Origin: Tenacibaculum agarivorans
GTDB lineage: Bacteria; Bacteroidota; Bacteroidia; Flavobacteriales; Flavobacteriaceae
Assembly (NCBI RefSeq): GCF_001936575.1
Contig: NZ_MSMP01000004.1
Span: 62,001-126,000, forward strand
DNA: 64,000 nucleotides
Direction: 5' to 3'
The stretch's first letter is position 1. Every line of letters begins with the position of its first letter. Under the pieces are notes generated by a model, which was given only the letters and a program-made list of their open reading frames with translations, was not told the origin of the DNA and made no database searches. The position numbers were made by a program, and so were the translations under genes. This document shows, one piece after another, positions 54,947 to 63,928 of this stretch.

Positions 54947-56434
54947 CTACATTTTTTCAATTTTTAGAATCATCTCCTTAGATTTTTCGTTTTCTGGTTC
55001 AAGTTCTAAGGATTTTTTATAGTTAAATAATGCTTTTTTAAACTGTTTATCTTTATAATAGGCATCTCCTAAACCACTATACGATTTTCCAGAAGGAAAC
55101 TCTTTGATCATCAGTTGATAGATTAAAATTGATGTATCAATTTGATTTTCATTTAAAATTCTTCCTCCTAAGTATGCAATCGTTTCTTCGGATTTTTTCG
55201 GCAATTCAGAGACCAAAAGTTCAAGTATTTTGATAGCACTCTTGCTTTGATTCTTTTCAAACAACTTGTACGATAATCGTGCTAGTTCCCATTGATTTGA
55301 AAAATTATACGTATCAAAATTAGATTTTTTCAAACTCTTATAATATGCGATTCCTTCATCTACATTTTGGTATGTCTTTTCACGAATCGTTAAATAGACT
55401 GACTTTTGTGGTACTTCATAATTTTCATTTTTTACTATATGCATAATTGCCTCTGCTATATCTCCAATTTTCAAGCTCTTACTATTCGTCATTAGCACAA
55501 TCATTACCTTTTCTTGTACATCGTAATATATAATTGACTCATAACTAAGGGAAGAACCATGATGCACATAAGAAGTTAATTCTTTATTACTAAAGGTACC
55601 ATTTCCTAAAGCAGATTGACTCTCTTTTGAATATGCTTCAAAAAGTTGATATAAAGATTCTTTTGAAATGATATTGTACGACAATAATTGATTGCCCCAT
55701 TTTGCTAAATCACCTATTGATGGACATACCCAACCCGACATCTTTAATTCTAGTTTTTTATCATTAATTCCCTTGCTATTAAATCCTCTTACAAAATCAG
55801 GATTTCCATATTGGTGATCAATCACAGAACTATTCATTCCTATGGGTTGTAAAATATCTTGTTTTAAAAATTGATCAAATGTTTTTCCTGTTATCTTTTC
55901 TATAATACGTTTTTGAAGAAATATATTATTATTGCTATACAAATACCCTGTACCTGGTTCAAACTTTAATGCTTTTAGATTTTGTAACCTCTTATAAACA
56001 TCACTATCACTATGAACAGCTTCCCAATTCACTTGTGGCAAACCACTACTATACTGCAAAAGATGTTTGATTGAAATTTTATTTGACCAATCTGGAAGAT
56101 CTAATTGATATTTAGACAATTTATCATTCAAACTAAGTAGCCCTTTTTCTTTCAACATCATAATTCCAACTGCATTAAACTCTTTTGAAATAGAACCTAT
56201 ATCAAAAATTGATTTTTCACTTAACTTTTTCATTTTACTTCCATCAGTAAAGCCTTTTTCAGCCCTGTAAATCGTTTCATCATTTTTAATAACTAAAGCA
56301 TTACCATTAAATATTCCTCTTTTGTGACAAACCTCTAATAGTGAATCGATTTGAGTGCTATGATTATTTTGAGCACGCAATTGAAAAGTAAAACTGGAAA
56401 CAAATAGGAAAAAGATTAAAGTATTTTTATACAT
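54947..56434 (-). CDS. Class C beta-lactamase-like serine hydrolase with TPR tail
   Basis: 495 residues from ATG 56434; an ATG 18 bases upstream is in frame, but the inner one gives a normal signal peptide (MYKNTLIFFLFVSSFTFQLRAQ, positions 1-22). Catalytic SISK, Tyr motif YSNNN and HHGSSLSYE are intact. A C-terminal TPR-like region YSGLGDAYYKDKQFKKALFNYKKSLELEPENEK follows. Shares architecture and many motifs with the gene at 51416-52876 but is on the opposite strand. Periplasmic; substrate unknown. Confidence 0.87.
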   Translation of the reverse strand: MYKNTLIFFLFVSSFTFQLRAQNNHSTQIDSLLEVCHKRGIFNGNALVIKNDETIYRAEKGFTDGSKMKKLSEKSIFDIGSISKEFNAVGIMMLKEKGLLSLNDKLSKYQLDLPDWSNKISIKHLLQYSSGLPQVNWEAVHSDSDVYKRLQNLKALKFEPGTGYLYSNNNIFLQKRIIEKITGKTFDQFLKQDILQPIGMNSSVIDHQYGNPDFVRGFNSKGINDKKLELKMSGWVCPSIGDLAKWGNQLLSYNIISKESLYQLFEAYSKESQSALGNGTFSNKELTSYVHHGSSLSYESIIYYDVQEKVMIVLMTNSKSLKIGDIAEAIMHIVKNENYEVPQKSVYLTIREKTYQNVDEGIAYYKSLKKSNFDTYNFSNQWELARLSYKLFEKNQSKSAIKILELLVSELPKKSEETIAYLGGRILNENQIDTSILIYQLMIKEFPSGKSYSGLGDAYYKDKQFKKALFNYKKSLELEPENEKSKEMILKIEKM

Positions 56435-56717
56435 CGCAAATTGATTATTCACAATACAGACGTTTAATTTTAAAATGTGTTACAAAAGTTTAGAATTCAT
56501 TACTTCTTATTAAAACACAAAACGTATGAAAACTTTGAAAACATCAAAAATCTACTACTACTCTGCAAATATTAACTCCTCATTGCATCAAAGGTTAATA
56601 ATCCAATATTTAATACAAATTAAGAGATACTTATTAACTTTAAAGTTTACATAGCAAGTAATAACCTCTTATTAATAAATTCTATTTTATACTAGACCTT
56701 TGTAATAATAAAACCAA

Positions 56718-57284
56718 ATGAACAAATTCTTAGCGCTATTATTAATTCTAATCATAGCCCCTATTTTAGGTGGACTGTATGGAATACTAAACGATCAAAT
56801 AACCTACACCATATCTTCCGAATATTACACAAAATTCAAATTCATTCAATTTGGATTTGAAAATTGGGGATTAGGAAAAAATATAGGAACCGAGAATATA
56901 CCTGAAATTAAACTGAGAAATCCAAGAGTTGGAGCTAGTATCATTGGATTTTTAGCCACTTGGTGGGTTGGAATGATTATCGGCATACTACTTGGATTTG
57001 TAGGACTGATCCATAAAAATGGAAAACAATTATTTTTAATCACTATAAAATCATTTGTTTTAACAATAGTTATAGCGCTACTCACAGGAATCATTGGACT
57101 TTTATATGGGAAATTATTCTTACTTAAAAGCCGTCCTAATTGGTATTTTCCTGAAAACTTAATTGATTTCGATCGGTTTATATTGGTAGGATCTGTGCAT
57201 AACTTTAGCTATTTAGGAGGTTTAATAGGACTTATAGGTGGAATTACATATAGTATAAGACAAAAGAAAAAATATGTTGAATAA
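56718..57284 (+). CDS. Hypothetical membrane protein, 188 residues
   Basis: Starts MNKFLALLLILIIAPILGGLYG; four hydrophobic segments (about 5-25, 75-100, 108-133, 160-180) and basic end RQKKKYVE. The first segment may be a signal anchor. No domain recognised. It overlaps the next membrane protein gene by 11 bases, so the pair is likely coexpressed. Confidence 0.68.
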   Translation: MNKFLALLLILIIAPILGGLYGILNDQITYTISSEYYTKFKFIQFGFENWGLGKNIGTENIPEIKLRNPRVGASIIGFLATWWVGMIIGILLGFVGLIHKNGKQLFLITIKSFVLTIVIALLTGIIGLLYGKLFLLKSRPNWYFPENLIDFDRFILVGSVHNFSYLGGLIGLIGGITYSIRQKKKYVE

Positions 57285-57678
57285 ATATCTCATAACGAAA
57301 GCCAAGTTGCATCCTAAAAAGTTATTTTTGATAGATGGAATTGGAGCAACTGTATCTGCTTTTTTATTAGGTATACTTCTAGTTAGATTTGAAAAACTAT
57401 TTGGCATTCCCACTTCTTCTTTATATTTCCTTGCAGTTATCCCATTATTTTTTATTGTCTATGATTTTTACTGTTATCATAAAAGCCATCATAAGACAGG
57501 AGCACTTCTCAAAGGAATAGCTATATTAAATCTCATGTATTGCGGGGTATCATTAGGATTTGCAGTTTATCATTTCGATACTATCACTATTTTAGGCTGG
57601 ATATATATAGTTATCGAAATTATAATTGTATTTTTTTTAGCTTTAATCGAGTTTACAGTAGGGGAAGAACTAATTTAA
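57274..57678 (+). CDS. Hypothetical four-helix membrane protein, 134 residues
   Basis: Four membrane segments; the region HPKKLFLIDGIGATVSAFLLGILLVRFEKLFGIP is notable and recurs in flavobacterial proteins of unknown role. Its ATG lies inside the end of the upstream membrane protein gene. No enzyme motif. Confidence 0.7.
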   Translation: MLNKYLITKAKLHPKKLFLIDGIGATVSAFLLGILLVRFEKLFGIPTSSLYFLAVIPLFFIVYDFYCYHKSHHKTGALLKGIAILNLMYCGVSLGFAVYHFDTITILGWIYIVIEIIIVFFLALIEFTVGEELI

Positions 57679-57716
57679 GTCTGTAAATTTATTATTTCTA
57701 ATAAGCCTTATAAAAA

Positions 57717-59090
57717 ATGATGCATAGTAATCCATGTAAAACAATACTTCTTATTTGTATCTTATTTTGTGTTACCTGTTTTTCGCAACGTAAATACACC
57801 GTAAAAGCTTGGGAAGGAATTGCTATTAGAAAATCACCTTCATTCTCTGCTGAGCAAGTTGGGAAATTAACTTACAACTATAAGTTTGAAGTAAAAGAAG
57901 AAGCTGTAGGTAAAAAAGATATATTCATTGAAAATGATACTAAAATCAAAGGGAATTGGGTTCTAATTGAAACTCTTAAGATAAGAGGTTATGTTTTTGA
58001 TGGTTTTACCAAAAGAGATTATGACATTAATTATAATGATCATTATTATTTTTTTGGAAAAGTAAAATCCTTTAAAAATTTTAGTTATCACCGAAAAGAA
58101 CCTATGGAAATTGATGATAAACTAATTTTTAATACAAGAGGGCAAATAACAGAAGCGTTTTATTTCTATAAAAATAAATGGGAACTTGATGAAAGTTATG
58201 CTTATGATGAAAATCACAAACTGATGATTAAAAAGTCAGATGATAACACTGAAAAATACACTTATACTAAAAATACGATTACACAACTTAATATTAGAAA
58301 CAATACGCCAAGTCGTAGATATATTGAAAAGTATGACAATAAAGGAAATAAGATTTCTTTTGAAAGCTATGATTTTACTAAAGACAAAGTAGATTTAAAA
58401 TCAATCTATAAATTTAACAGCGCGAATAAATGTACTAAAAAAGCACACTATTTTAATGGTCGTAAAAGTGGTATAATTCTAAAATTTAAGTATAAGAAAG
58501 ATAGCATTTTAATGAAAAAGCAAATCATAGCAGGTAAACTAAAAAGAATACTTGGAGAGCGAAAAATTAAAAAAGTAGATGAATACAAACTTGATAAATA
58601 TATTGAATATGAAGAAGCTTTGACTTTAAAAAATAGTATCCAGCGTATTACTAAAAGAAAATTTAACAAAAACGATGAATTAATAGAAGAAGACATTTAT
58701 GAGGATGCTAATTTGGCTCCTAACTTGGAAAAATCGAATCAAAGAACAATCAAATTTTATAAAAACGGTAAACTTTTTAATGAATTAGTTTATACCAATG
58801 TAGAACTTCAAGGAGAAGAAATTATTGGTCAAACTATTCGTGAAGAAAATCATTATAAACAAAACTATACTCGCTTTGTACGTATGGATGTTCCCATATC
58901 AACAAGTGAGTATTTTTATGATTACCAAGGAAGGATATTGAAATCCACACATCAATATGCAAATACTAATCAAAAAGAAATCACAGAATATAAATACACT
59001 TTTGACACCTATGGGAATTGGATAAAGAAGGAAAGTTTCCGTAATGGAAAGCTATATAAAACAGAATTGCAAGAGTTTGAGTATTATTAG
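57717..59090 (+). CDS. Secreted SH3-domain protein with YD/MORN-like repeats
   Basis: 457 residues. Signal peptide (about 1-24, ending CFSQ). A bacterial SH3-like domain follows (about 27-98: AWEGIAIRKSPSFSAEQVGKL, GNWVLIETLKIRGYVF). Then come beta-repeat segments of the type FNTRGQITEAFYFYKN, YDNKGNKISFESYDF and FDTYGNWIKKESFRNGK, as in YD or MORN-like proteins. Likely surface-exposed; function unknown. A second ATG follows the first. Confidence 0.7.
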   Translation: MMHSNPCKTILLICILFCVTCFSQRKYTVKAWEGIAIRKSPSFSAEQVGKLTYNYKFEVKEEAVGKKDIFIENDTKIKGNWVLIETLKIRGYVFDGFTKRDYDINYNDHYYFFGKVKSFKNFSYHRKEPMEIDDKLIFNTRGQITEAFYFYKNKWELDESYAYDENHKLMIKKSDDNTEKYTYTKNTITQLNIRNNTPSRRYIEKYDNKGNKISFESYDFTKDKVDLKSIYKFNSANKCTKKAHYFNGRKSGIILKFKYKKDSILMKKQIIAGKLKRILGERKIKKVDEYKLDKYIEYEEALTLKNSIQRITKRKFNKNDELIEEDIYEDANLAPNLEKSNQRTIKFYKNGKLFNELVYTNVELQGEEIIGQTIREENHYKQNYTRFVRMDVPISTSEYFYDYQGRILKSTHQYANTNQKEITEYKYTFDTYGNWIKKESFRNGKLYKTELQEFEYY

Positions 59091-59180
59091 ATTCAAAACG
59101 GAACATGGAAATTAAAAATAGTATTGTCATCGATTAATCTGTAATAGTGTAACAGTTAATGAACCAAAATGAAATAAACT

Positions 59181-59747
59181 ATGAATAATCTAGAAGAATT
59201 AATTATTGGGTTGGAATCCGTAATGATCAACCTAAATTCTGACATTCCTGCCGCTCAAGCATTAATAAACATAAAAGAATCCAAAAATGTTGTAATGAAC
59301 AACCATTGCTTTAATGCTTTAGAAGCGTATCAATCAAAAGCAAGTATTTTTGAAAGGTTCCTTCAACAAACAACTAATACAACACTCAAAGTAAGAGGTC
59401 TGGAATTACTATTTATGAAAGCTATATTTGAATTACGATTACAAAAAATAGATGACGCCTATATTACTTTACAATTACTAAGAGAAATTTCGGATCACAA
59501 TTTCTTTTTTCATTTAGCAAATATTAACATTGGTCAATTGTTATATACACATTATAGATATGTACTAGATCATGATAAAAGACGTGAAGAAATAAAAATG
59601 CTAATAAAATCAATTGATTATAAACACGAACGTACCAATACAATTCTTAATACTTATAAAAAAGAACTAGAAGAAGAAAGTAAACGCGTAAATTCTATAT
59701 TCTATAGTTTTAAATATCAATGGAAACAATACAGGCATTTTGGTTAA
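59181..59747 (+). CDS. Hypothetical helical protein, 188 residues
   Basis: MNNLEELIIGLESVMINLNS at the start; mostly helical, no signal or membrane segment. It contains FNALEAYQSKASIFERFLQQ and a basic end EESKRVNSIFYSFKYQWKQY. No domain recognised. Stands alone, with gaps of 90 bases before and 165 after. Confidence 0.6.
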   Translation: MNNLEELIIGLESVMINLNSDIPAAQALINIKESKNVVMNNHCFNALEAYQSKASIFERFLQQTTNTTLKVRGLELLFMKAIFELRLQKIDDAYITLQLLREISDHNFFFHLANINIGQLLYTHYRYVLDHDKRREEIKMLIKSIDYKHERTNTILNTYKKELEEESKRVNSIFYSFKYQWKQYRHFG

Positions 59748-59912
59748 CAAAAAGTATGATTTCAATACATATATCCATCCATATTAAGCTATAGATAAAA
59801 ACTCTTTATCAAATTAGTACAATAAACTTAAATGGAATCCCATAATGTAAGTAAGTACATTTTTTTCTTCTAAATTTCTTAATTTCATTTTCCTTATAAT
59901 CAAAAAATTAGT

Positions 59913-60479
59913 ATGATGAATCTTTTCAATAAATTATTTAAAAAAAAGAAACCCGAAAACACTTCTTCTGCTTCTATTATTGAAGAATACAAAACTAAAG
60001 TTCCTAAATTTTTACTAGACTTATGGAAAAAAGATGGATTTGGTAAACTTCATAATGGATTAATCGAATTGATAAATCCTAAAGATTTTGAACCTGTCTT
60101 ATGGACTTGGTTAGGTCGTGAGGTAGAAAACTATGTCCCATTTGCAATTAGCGCTTTTGGGGAGCTATTTTATTATAGAAAACTTACTGAAACAGATGAA
60201 GATGTTTGTATGATCGATATTCAATATAGAAAGATTGAAACCATAGTTTGGAGCTTAACCTCTTTTTTTGAAGATTGTTTGGAAGATGAAGAATTTAGAA
60301 AATTATATTTAAGAGAAGCTTTATGTATAGAGGCTATAAAAAGTTTAGGTGATCTTAAAAAAAATGAAGTATTTACATTTACGCCTATGTTAGATTTAGG
60401 CGGTATAGAAGAAGTCAAATACTTAAAAAAAGGGAATGCACAAGTTTATCAAGATATTGTATTTCAAATGACAATGTAA
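59913..60479 (+). CDS. Tdi1-like immunity protein (GAD-like and DUF1851)
   Basis: 188 residues. A basic start MMNLFNKLFKKKKPEN is followed by a GAD-like segment (about 25-55: YKTKVPKFLLDLWKKDGFGKLHNGLIELINP) and a C-terminal Tdi1/DUF1851 domain (about 65-185: VPFAISAFGELFYYRK, FEDCLEDEEFRKLYLREAL, NEVFTFTPMLDLGG). In T6SS systems such proteins neutralise an ADP-ribosylating toxin. No toxin or secretion gene is next to it here, so it is an orphan immunity gene or serves another role. Confidence 0.75.
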   Translation: MMNLFNKLFKKKKPENTSSASIIEEYKTKVPKFLLDLWKKDGFGKLHNGLIELINPKDFEPVLWTWLGREVENYVPFAISAFGELFYYRKLTETDEDVCMIDIQYRKIETIVWSLTSFFEDCLEDEEFRKLYLREALCIEAIKSLGDLKKNEVFTFTPMLDLGGIEEVKYLKKGNAQVYQDIVFQMTM

Positions 60480-60513
60480 AAAAGACGATAACGTAAACAT
60501 TAAACTAAACAGA

Positions 60514-60900
60514 ATGAAAATTGAACACATTGCTATTTGGGTATCAGACTTAGAAAAAATGAAGGATTTCTATCTTAATTTTTTTGAAGTAAGCACAAAT
60601 GAAAAATATTACAATCCAAAGAAAAAATTTAGTTCGTATTTTTTATCCTTTAAAAAAGGAACTCGTATAGAATTAATGCATAGGCCAGATATTTCTGAAT
60701 TCATAGAGAAAATCGATTCAAAATTAGGTTTAGCTCATTTTGCTATATCGGTTGGTTCAAAAGAAAAAGTAGATACACTCACCGAATTGATTCGTAGTGA
60801 AGGTCACACTGTAATAGGCGAACCACGAACAACTGGTGACGGATACTATGAGAGTGTTATTGCAGACCCTGAGGGAAATTTGATTGAAATAACAGAATAA
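60514..60900 (+). CDS. VOC-family glyoxalase-like protein
   Basis: 128 residues, two beta-alpha-beta-beta-beta modules. Metal-ligand candidates: His5 in KIEHIAIWV, Glu in RIELMHRP, His in GLAHFAISV and the final Glu in GNLIEITE. Complete ligands suggest an active metal enzyme such as a lactoylglutathione lyase-like protein, but the substrate is unknown. Confidence 0.85.
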   Translation: MKIEHIAIWVSDLEKMKDFYLNFFEVSTNEKYYNPKKKFSSYFLSFKKGTRIELMHRPDISEFIEKIDSKLGLAHFAISVGSKEKVDTLTELIRSEGHTVIGEPRTTGDGYYESVIADPEGNLIEITE

Positions 60901-60927
60901 TCTATTTATCAAAATATAAAGCTATAA

Positions 60928-61470
60928 ATGAAAAACAATTTCAAAGAATTTATTAAAGATATTATTCCTGTTTTATTAGGCGTATTAATCGCTTTATGGG
61001 TAAACAACTGGAATCAAGAAAGAAAAGACAAAACATACATAGACAACTTTTATTCCTCTTTAAAAAAAGAACTTAAAGATACCAACAAGCAAATAACTGA
61101 AAAATCACCCTATCAGCAGAAATTAGTAGATACACTAGAGGCGTACTCTAATAATGAAACAATACCTTTACTTAAAGTCATTGAAAAAGCTGGAGGAGTA
61201 AACGGCCCACTTATTAAACTCAATTACTGGAATGCACTGTCAAATTCAAAAATAGAGCTGATTGAATATGACAAACTATCCATTTTAGCTGACATCGAAG
61301 AAGGGAATGAACTCCTAAAATATAAACGAAATAAGCTTTTGGATTTTATCTATTCAAACTTAACAGAAACCGGTAAAAAAGAAAAAGTTTTATTAAAAAT
61401 AATGATGTTAGAATTAATGAGTACTCAAAAAGAAGTGCAAAAAGACATCCAGAAAATACTGAATAAATAA
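60928..61470 (+). CDS. DUF6090-like membrane-anchored protein
   Basis: 180 residues. One N-terminal membrane segment IIPVLLGVLIALWVNNWNQERKD (about 12-34), ending in the VNNWN motif typical of DUF6090 proteins, then a helical soluble part (about 40-180). Function unknown. 27 bases after the VOC gene. Confidence 0.72.
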   Translation: MKNNFKEFIKDIIPVLLGVLIALWVNNWNQERKDKTYIDNFYSSLKKELKDTNKQITEKSPYQQKLVDTLEAYSNNETIPLLKVIEKAGGVNGPLIKLNYWNALSNSKIELIEYDKLSILADIEEGNELLKYKRNKLLDFIYSNLTETGKKEKVLLKIMMLELMSTQKEVQKDIQKILNK

Positions 61471-61541
61471 ACTCCAATAATTAAATATCATAGTAATTAT
61501 CTACACTGCGGTATACTCAACGGTGATCTATACATAAAAAA

Positions 61542-62261
61542 ATGAATATCAGTTTTGATCTTGATAGCACTTTAATTCCAAATGGGACAGAATTTGAAAC
61601 AGAAAAACGAAGTAAAATAGCTAAACTTTTAGGTATTGAAGCCATACGAAAAGGAAGTCCTAAACTAATTTCTGACTTACAAAAAGAAAAGCACAAGATA
61701 CATATTTACACTACCTCGTTTCGTAAAAAAATAAATATTCGATGGACATTAAGGTATTATGGAATTAAAGTTGATCGAATTGTAAATCAATCAGAAAATA
61801 GAAAAACTTTAAAATCTCTGAACATTAATGCATCAAAATATCCACCTGCATTTGGTTTTGATTTACATATTGATGACTTAAAAGGCGTTGAGTTAGAAAG
61901 CAAAAAATTTAGTTTCAAAACACTAATTATCATGCCTAGTGATAAACACTGGGCAGAAAAAGTAAAAACAGAAATCGATAAAACATTTGAGCTAAGAACA
62001 CTAAAAAGGCTCTTTAAAGAATTATGGCTTCATTCTAATAACTGTTCAGAACCAATTAAAAGTATGTGGTTCTCTATTCAAGAAGTATCAAAATCCACAG
62101 GAAATACCAAAAAAGAAGTCAGAAAGCATGTAAACATGTTAATTTCTAACAACTATATCTGTATGACATCTGAAGAACCAATGCGATTTGAATTTACAGA
62201 AAAGGGTAAAAAAATTAAAACAGATTTAGATATACAGAAAATAATACAAAACGTTGGATAA
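61542..62261 (+). CDS. HAD-superfamily protein fused to a winged helix
   Basis: 239 residues. HAD-like domain (about 1-150): motif I FDLDST (Asp6, Asp8), motif II region IYTTS (about 51-55), and late acidic motif HIDDLKG (about 105-111). A C-terminal winged-helix-like part (about 170-239) shows SIQEVSKSTGNTKKEVRKHVNMLISNNYI and RFEFTEKGKKIKT. The combination of phosphatase-like and DNA-binding domain is uncommon and suggests a self-contained regulator. No signal peptide. Stands alone. Confidence 0.68.
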   Translation: MNISFDLDSTLIPNGTEFETEKRSKIAKLLGIEAIRKGSPKLISDLQKEKHKIHIYTTSFRKKINIRWTLRYYGIKVDRIVNQSENRKTLKSLNINASKYPPAFGFDLHIDDLKGVELESKKFSFKTLIIMPSDKHWAEKVKTEIDKTFELRTLKRLFKELWLHSNNCSEPIKSMWFSIQEVSKSTGNTKKEVRKHVNMLISNNYICMTSEEPMRFEFTEKGKKIKTDLDIQKIIQNVG

Positions 62262-62324
62262 AAATTTTACGACCTTTGATTATTAAATAACTACGAAACT
62301 TTATACACTTAGTAATATACTCAA

Positions 62325-62759
62325 ATGGAAATAAAAACTGATTTTAGTATTGAACCTTGTAATACGAAAAATATTCAAAAAATAGTAGATGGAATTAATA
62401 CGTACAACATAAGTAAAGTACCTGCACTTGCGGATACTTGGACTCCTTTAGAGTTTGTTGCAAAAAATAAAAATGGAAGTGAAATAGGTGGCGTATTAGG
62501 TGGGATAGGATATTGGAATGGTCTAGAGATTAAAATTTTGTGGGTAAGAGAAGAGTATAGAAAAAAAGGAATAGGAACTCAAATTTTAAAACACATTGAG
62601 GAAAAAGCAAAAGAAAAAGGCGCTACAATAGCATTGCTAGATACATTTGACTTTCAAGCTGAAGATTTTTATCTAAAAAACGGATATGAGCCTTTTGGAG
62701 AACTAAAAAATTTTCCAAAGGGAAAAAGACGTATCTATTTTTCAAAACAATTGAACTGA
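62325..62759 (+). CDS. GNAT-family N-acetyltransferase
   Basis: 144 residues. Acetyl-CoA motif A LWVREEYRKKGIGTQILKHIEEKAKEKGA (about 81-109), with Q/RxxGxG as RKKGIG, and motif B LLDTFDFQAEDFYLKNGYEPFGEL. Substrate unknown. Its stop overlaps the start of a broken HAD gene (TGATG). Confidence 0.87.
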   Translation: MEIKTDFSIEPCNTKNIQKIVDGINTYNISKVPALADTWTPLEFVAKNKNGSEIGGVLGGIGYWNGLEIKILWVREEYRKKGIGTQILKHIEEKAKEKGATIALLDTFDFQAEDFYLKNGYEPFGELKNFPKGKRRIYFSKQLN

Positions 62760-62812
62760 TGAAAAATGTAATTATTCTAGATTTAGATGGAGTTTTTAAT
62801 ATTGATCCCTAA
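62759..62812 (+). pseudogene. HAD-superfamily gene remnant
   Basis: ATG 62759, overlapping the stop of the GNAT gene, opens MKNVIILDLDGVFNIDP and then TAA. The DLDG nucleophile motif is that of HAD hydrolases, whose family normally continues for 150 or more residues. The downstream 100 bases show no matching continuation, so the gene is truncated or deleted after the first strand. Confidence 0.6.
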
Positions 62813-62913
62813 CTAGTAAATTAGGTTATACTCTACAAACTAAAAAATTCATCTTTACAATCACGCAACCTTATCAGAAAATGATCATCTACTAGATATA
62901 AAAAAACTTTAAT

Positions 62914-63348
62914 ATGAAAAAAATTATAATCTTGGTAGTAAGCCTCATTATTTTCTCTAACTGTACAAATGACGAAAATAACATTAACGAAACTGGTAAC
63001 GAAAAAATTATAGGTGAATGGAAACTAATAGAATCTAAATTTCACGGACTTGAAGGTGGAACCTATTCTGAGGGTTCAATTGATCATTCTAATGAAAATA
63101 TTATTTATAATTTTCAACCTAACGGGAAATTACTAGTTACAGGTGGAAACAATCCTGGTTATCCTAATCGTGAATATGATTATGTATTTGGTGAAGACTA
63201 TTTAAGTGGATCATCAAGTCCTGGAGAGAAAAAAATACTTTTAGTAAAAATCGACAATACAAAATGGACTTATAACTTTACTGATGGGCGAATGACTTTA
63301 GGCATTTCATACGTTGATGGTCCTGATTTAATATTTGAACGAAAATAA
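62914..63348 (+). CDS. Lipocalin-like lipoprotein
   Basis: 144 residues. Lipobox IFSNC with Cys17, then a lipocalin-like beta domain with IIGEWKLIESKFHG, IYNFQPNGKLLVTGG and KWTYNFTDGRMTLGIS. Single-domain lipoproteins of this kind are common in flavobacteria. Ligand unknown. It stands alone. Confidence 0.78.
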   Translation: MKKIIILVVSLIIFSNCTNDENNINETGNEKIIGEWKLIESKFHGLEGGTYSEGSIDHSNENIIYNFQPNGKLLVTGGNNPGYPNREYDYVFGEDYLSGSSSPGEKKILLVKIDNTKWTYNFTDGRMTLGISYVDGPDLIFERK

Positions 63349-63481
63349 CAACTATTCTCCGCTAAAAGACAAAAATTGTTTCTCTACACATCATACTAAA
63401 AACTTAAAGTTTAGCTATATTTATAAAGTAAAATAATGCAATATTTTCTTTACTGAAATATTATGAAATATATAAAGCTAT

Positions 63482-63928
63482 ATGTGTGATTTCAACCAAG
63501 GTTTTATATTGTGTAAATGCAATGATTCTAAAGTAATTGTTCATCATAAAAAATCGAAACGAAATAAAAAGAAGTTACAAAAGGAAGTACAAAAGATTGA
63601 GTATACTTGGACACTTTTCAGGTTTATTGGAATGTCTAAAGAAAGAGAACTTGGAAGGTATATGTTTCCTGTAAGTGATGTTGGCAACGGATTAACCTCA
63701 ACCTTTGTAGCTAATGAATTGAATAGTAGAAATTGCTTCGATTTTAAATACACCCCAAATCAAGGTGATAATTTAATCATCAGTAAAAACCAATCCTCTC
63801 ATAGAATTGAATTTATTTTCAGAAATGGAAAATGGGAAGAAGATCATTATTCACCATTCGATCATGAGTACGTAAAAATTGATAATGGAAAAATTAAAAC
63901 AAATGAATATAAAGGAGAACCTAGCTAA
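63482..63928 (+). CDS. Hypothetical protein, 148 residues
   Basis: Starts MCDFNQGFILCKC with two further Cys near the N-terminus (Cys11, Cys13), then a basic stretch KKSKRNKKKLQKE and a beta-rich part. The Cys pattern could bind metal, but no domain is recognised. Its last 26 bases overlap the RidA start. Confidence 0.6.
   Translation: MCDFNQGFILCKCNDSKVIVHHKKSKRNKKKLQKEVQKIEYTWTLFRFIGMSKERELGRYMFPVSDVGNGLTSTFVANELNSRNCFDFKYTPNQGDNLIISKNQSSHRIEFIFRNGKWEEDHYSPFDHEYVKIDNGKIKTNEYKGEPS

Noticed and set aside
59091..59180. AT-rich gap considered for a transposon end or attachment site
   Set aside because: No inverted or direct repeat pair and no integrase or transposase in the window.
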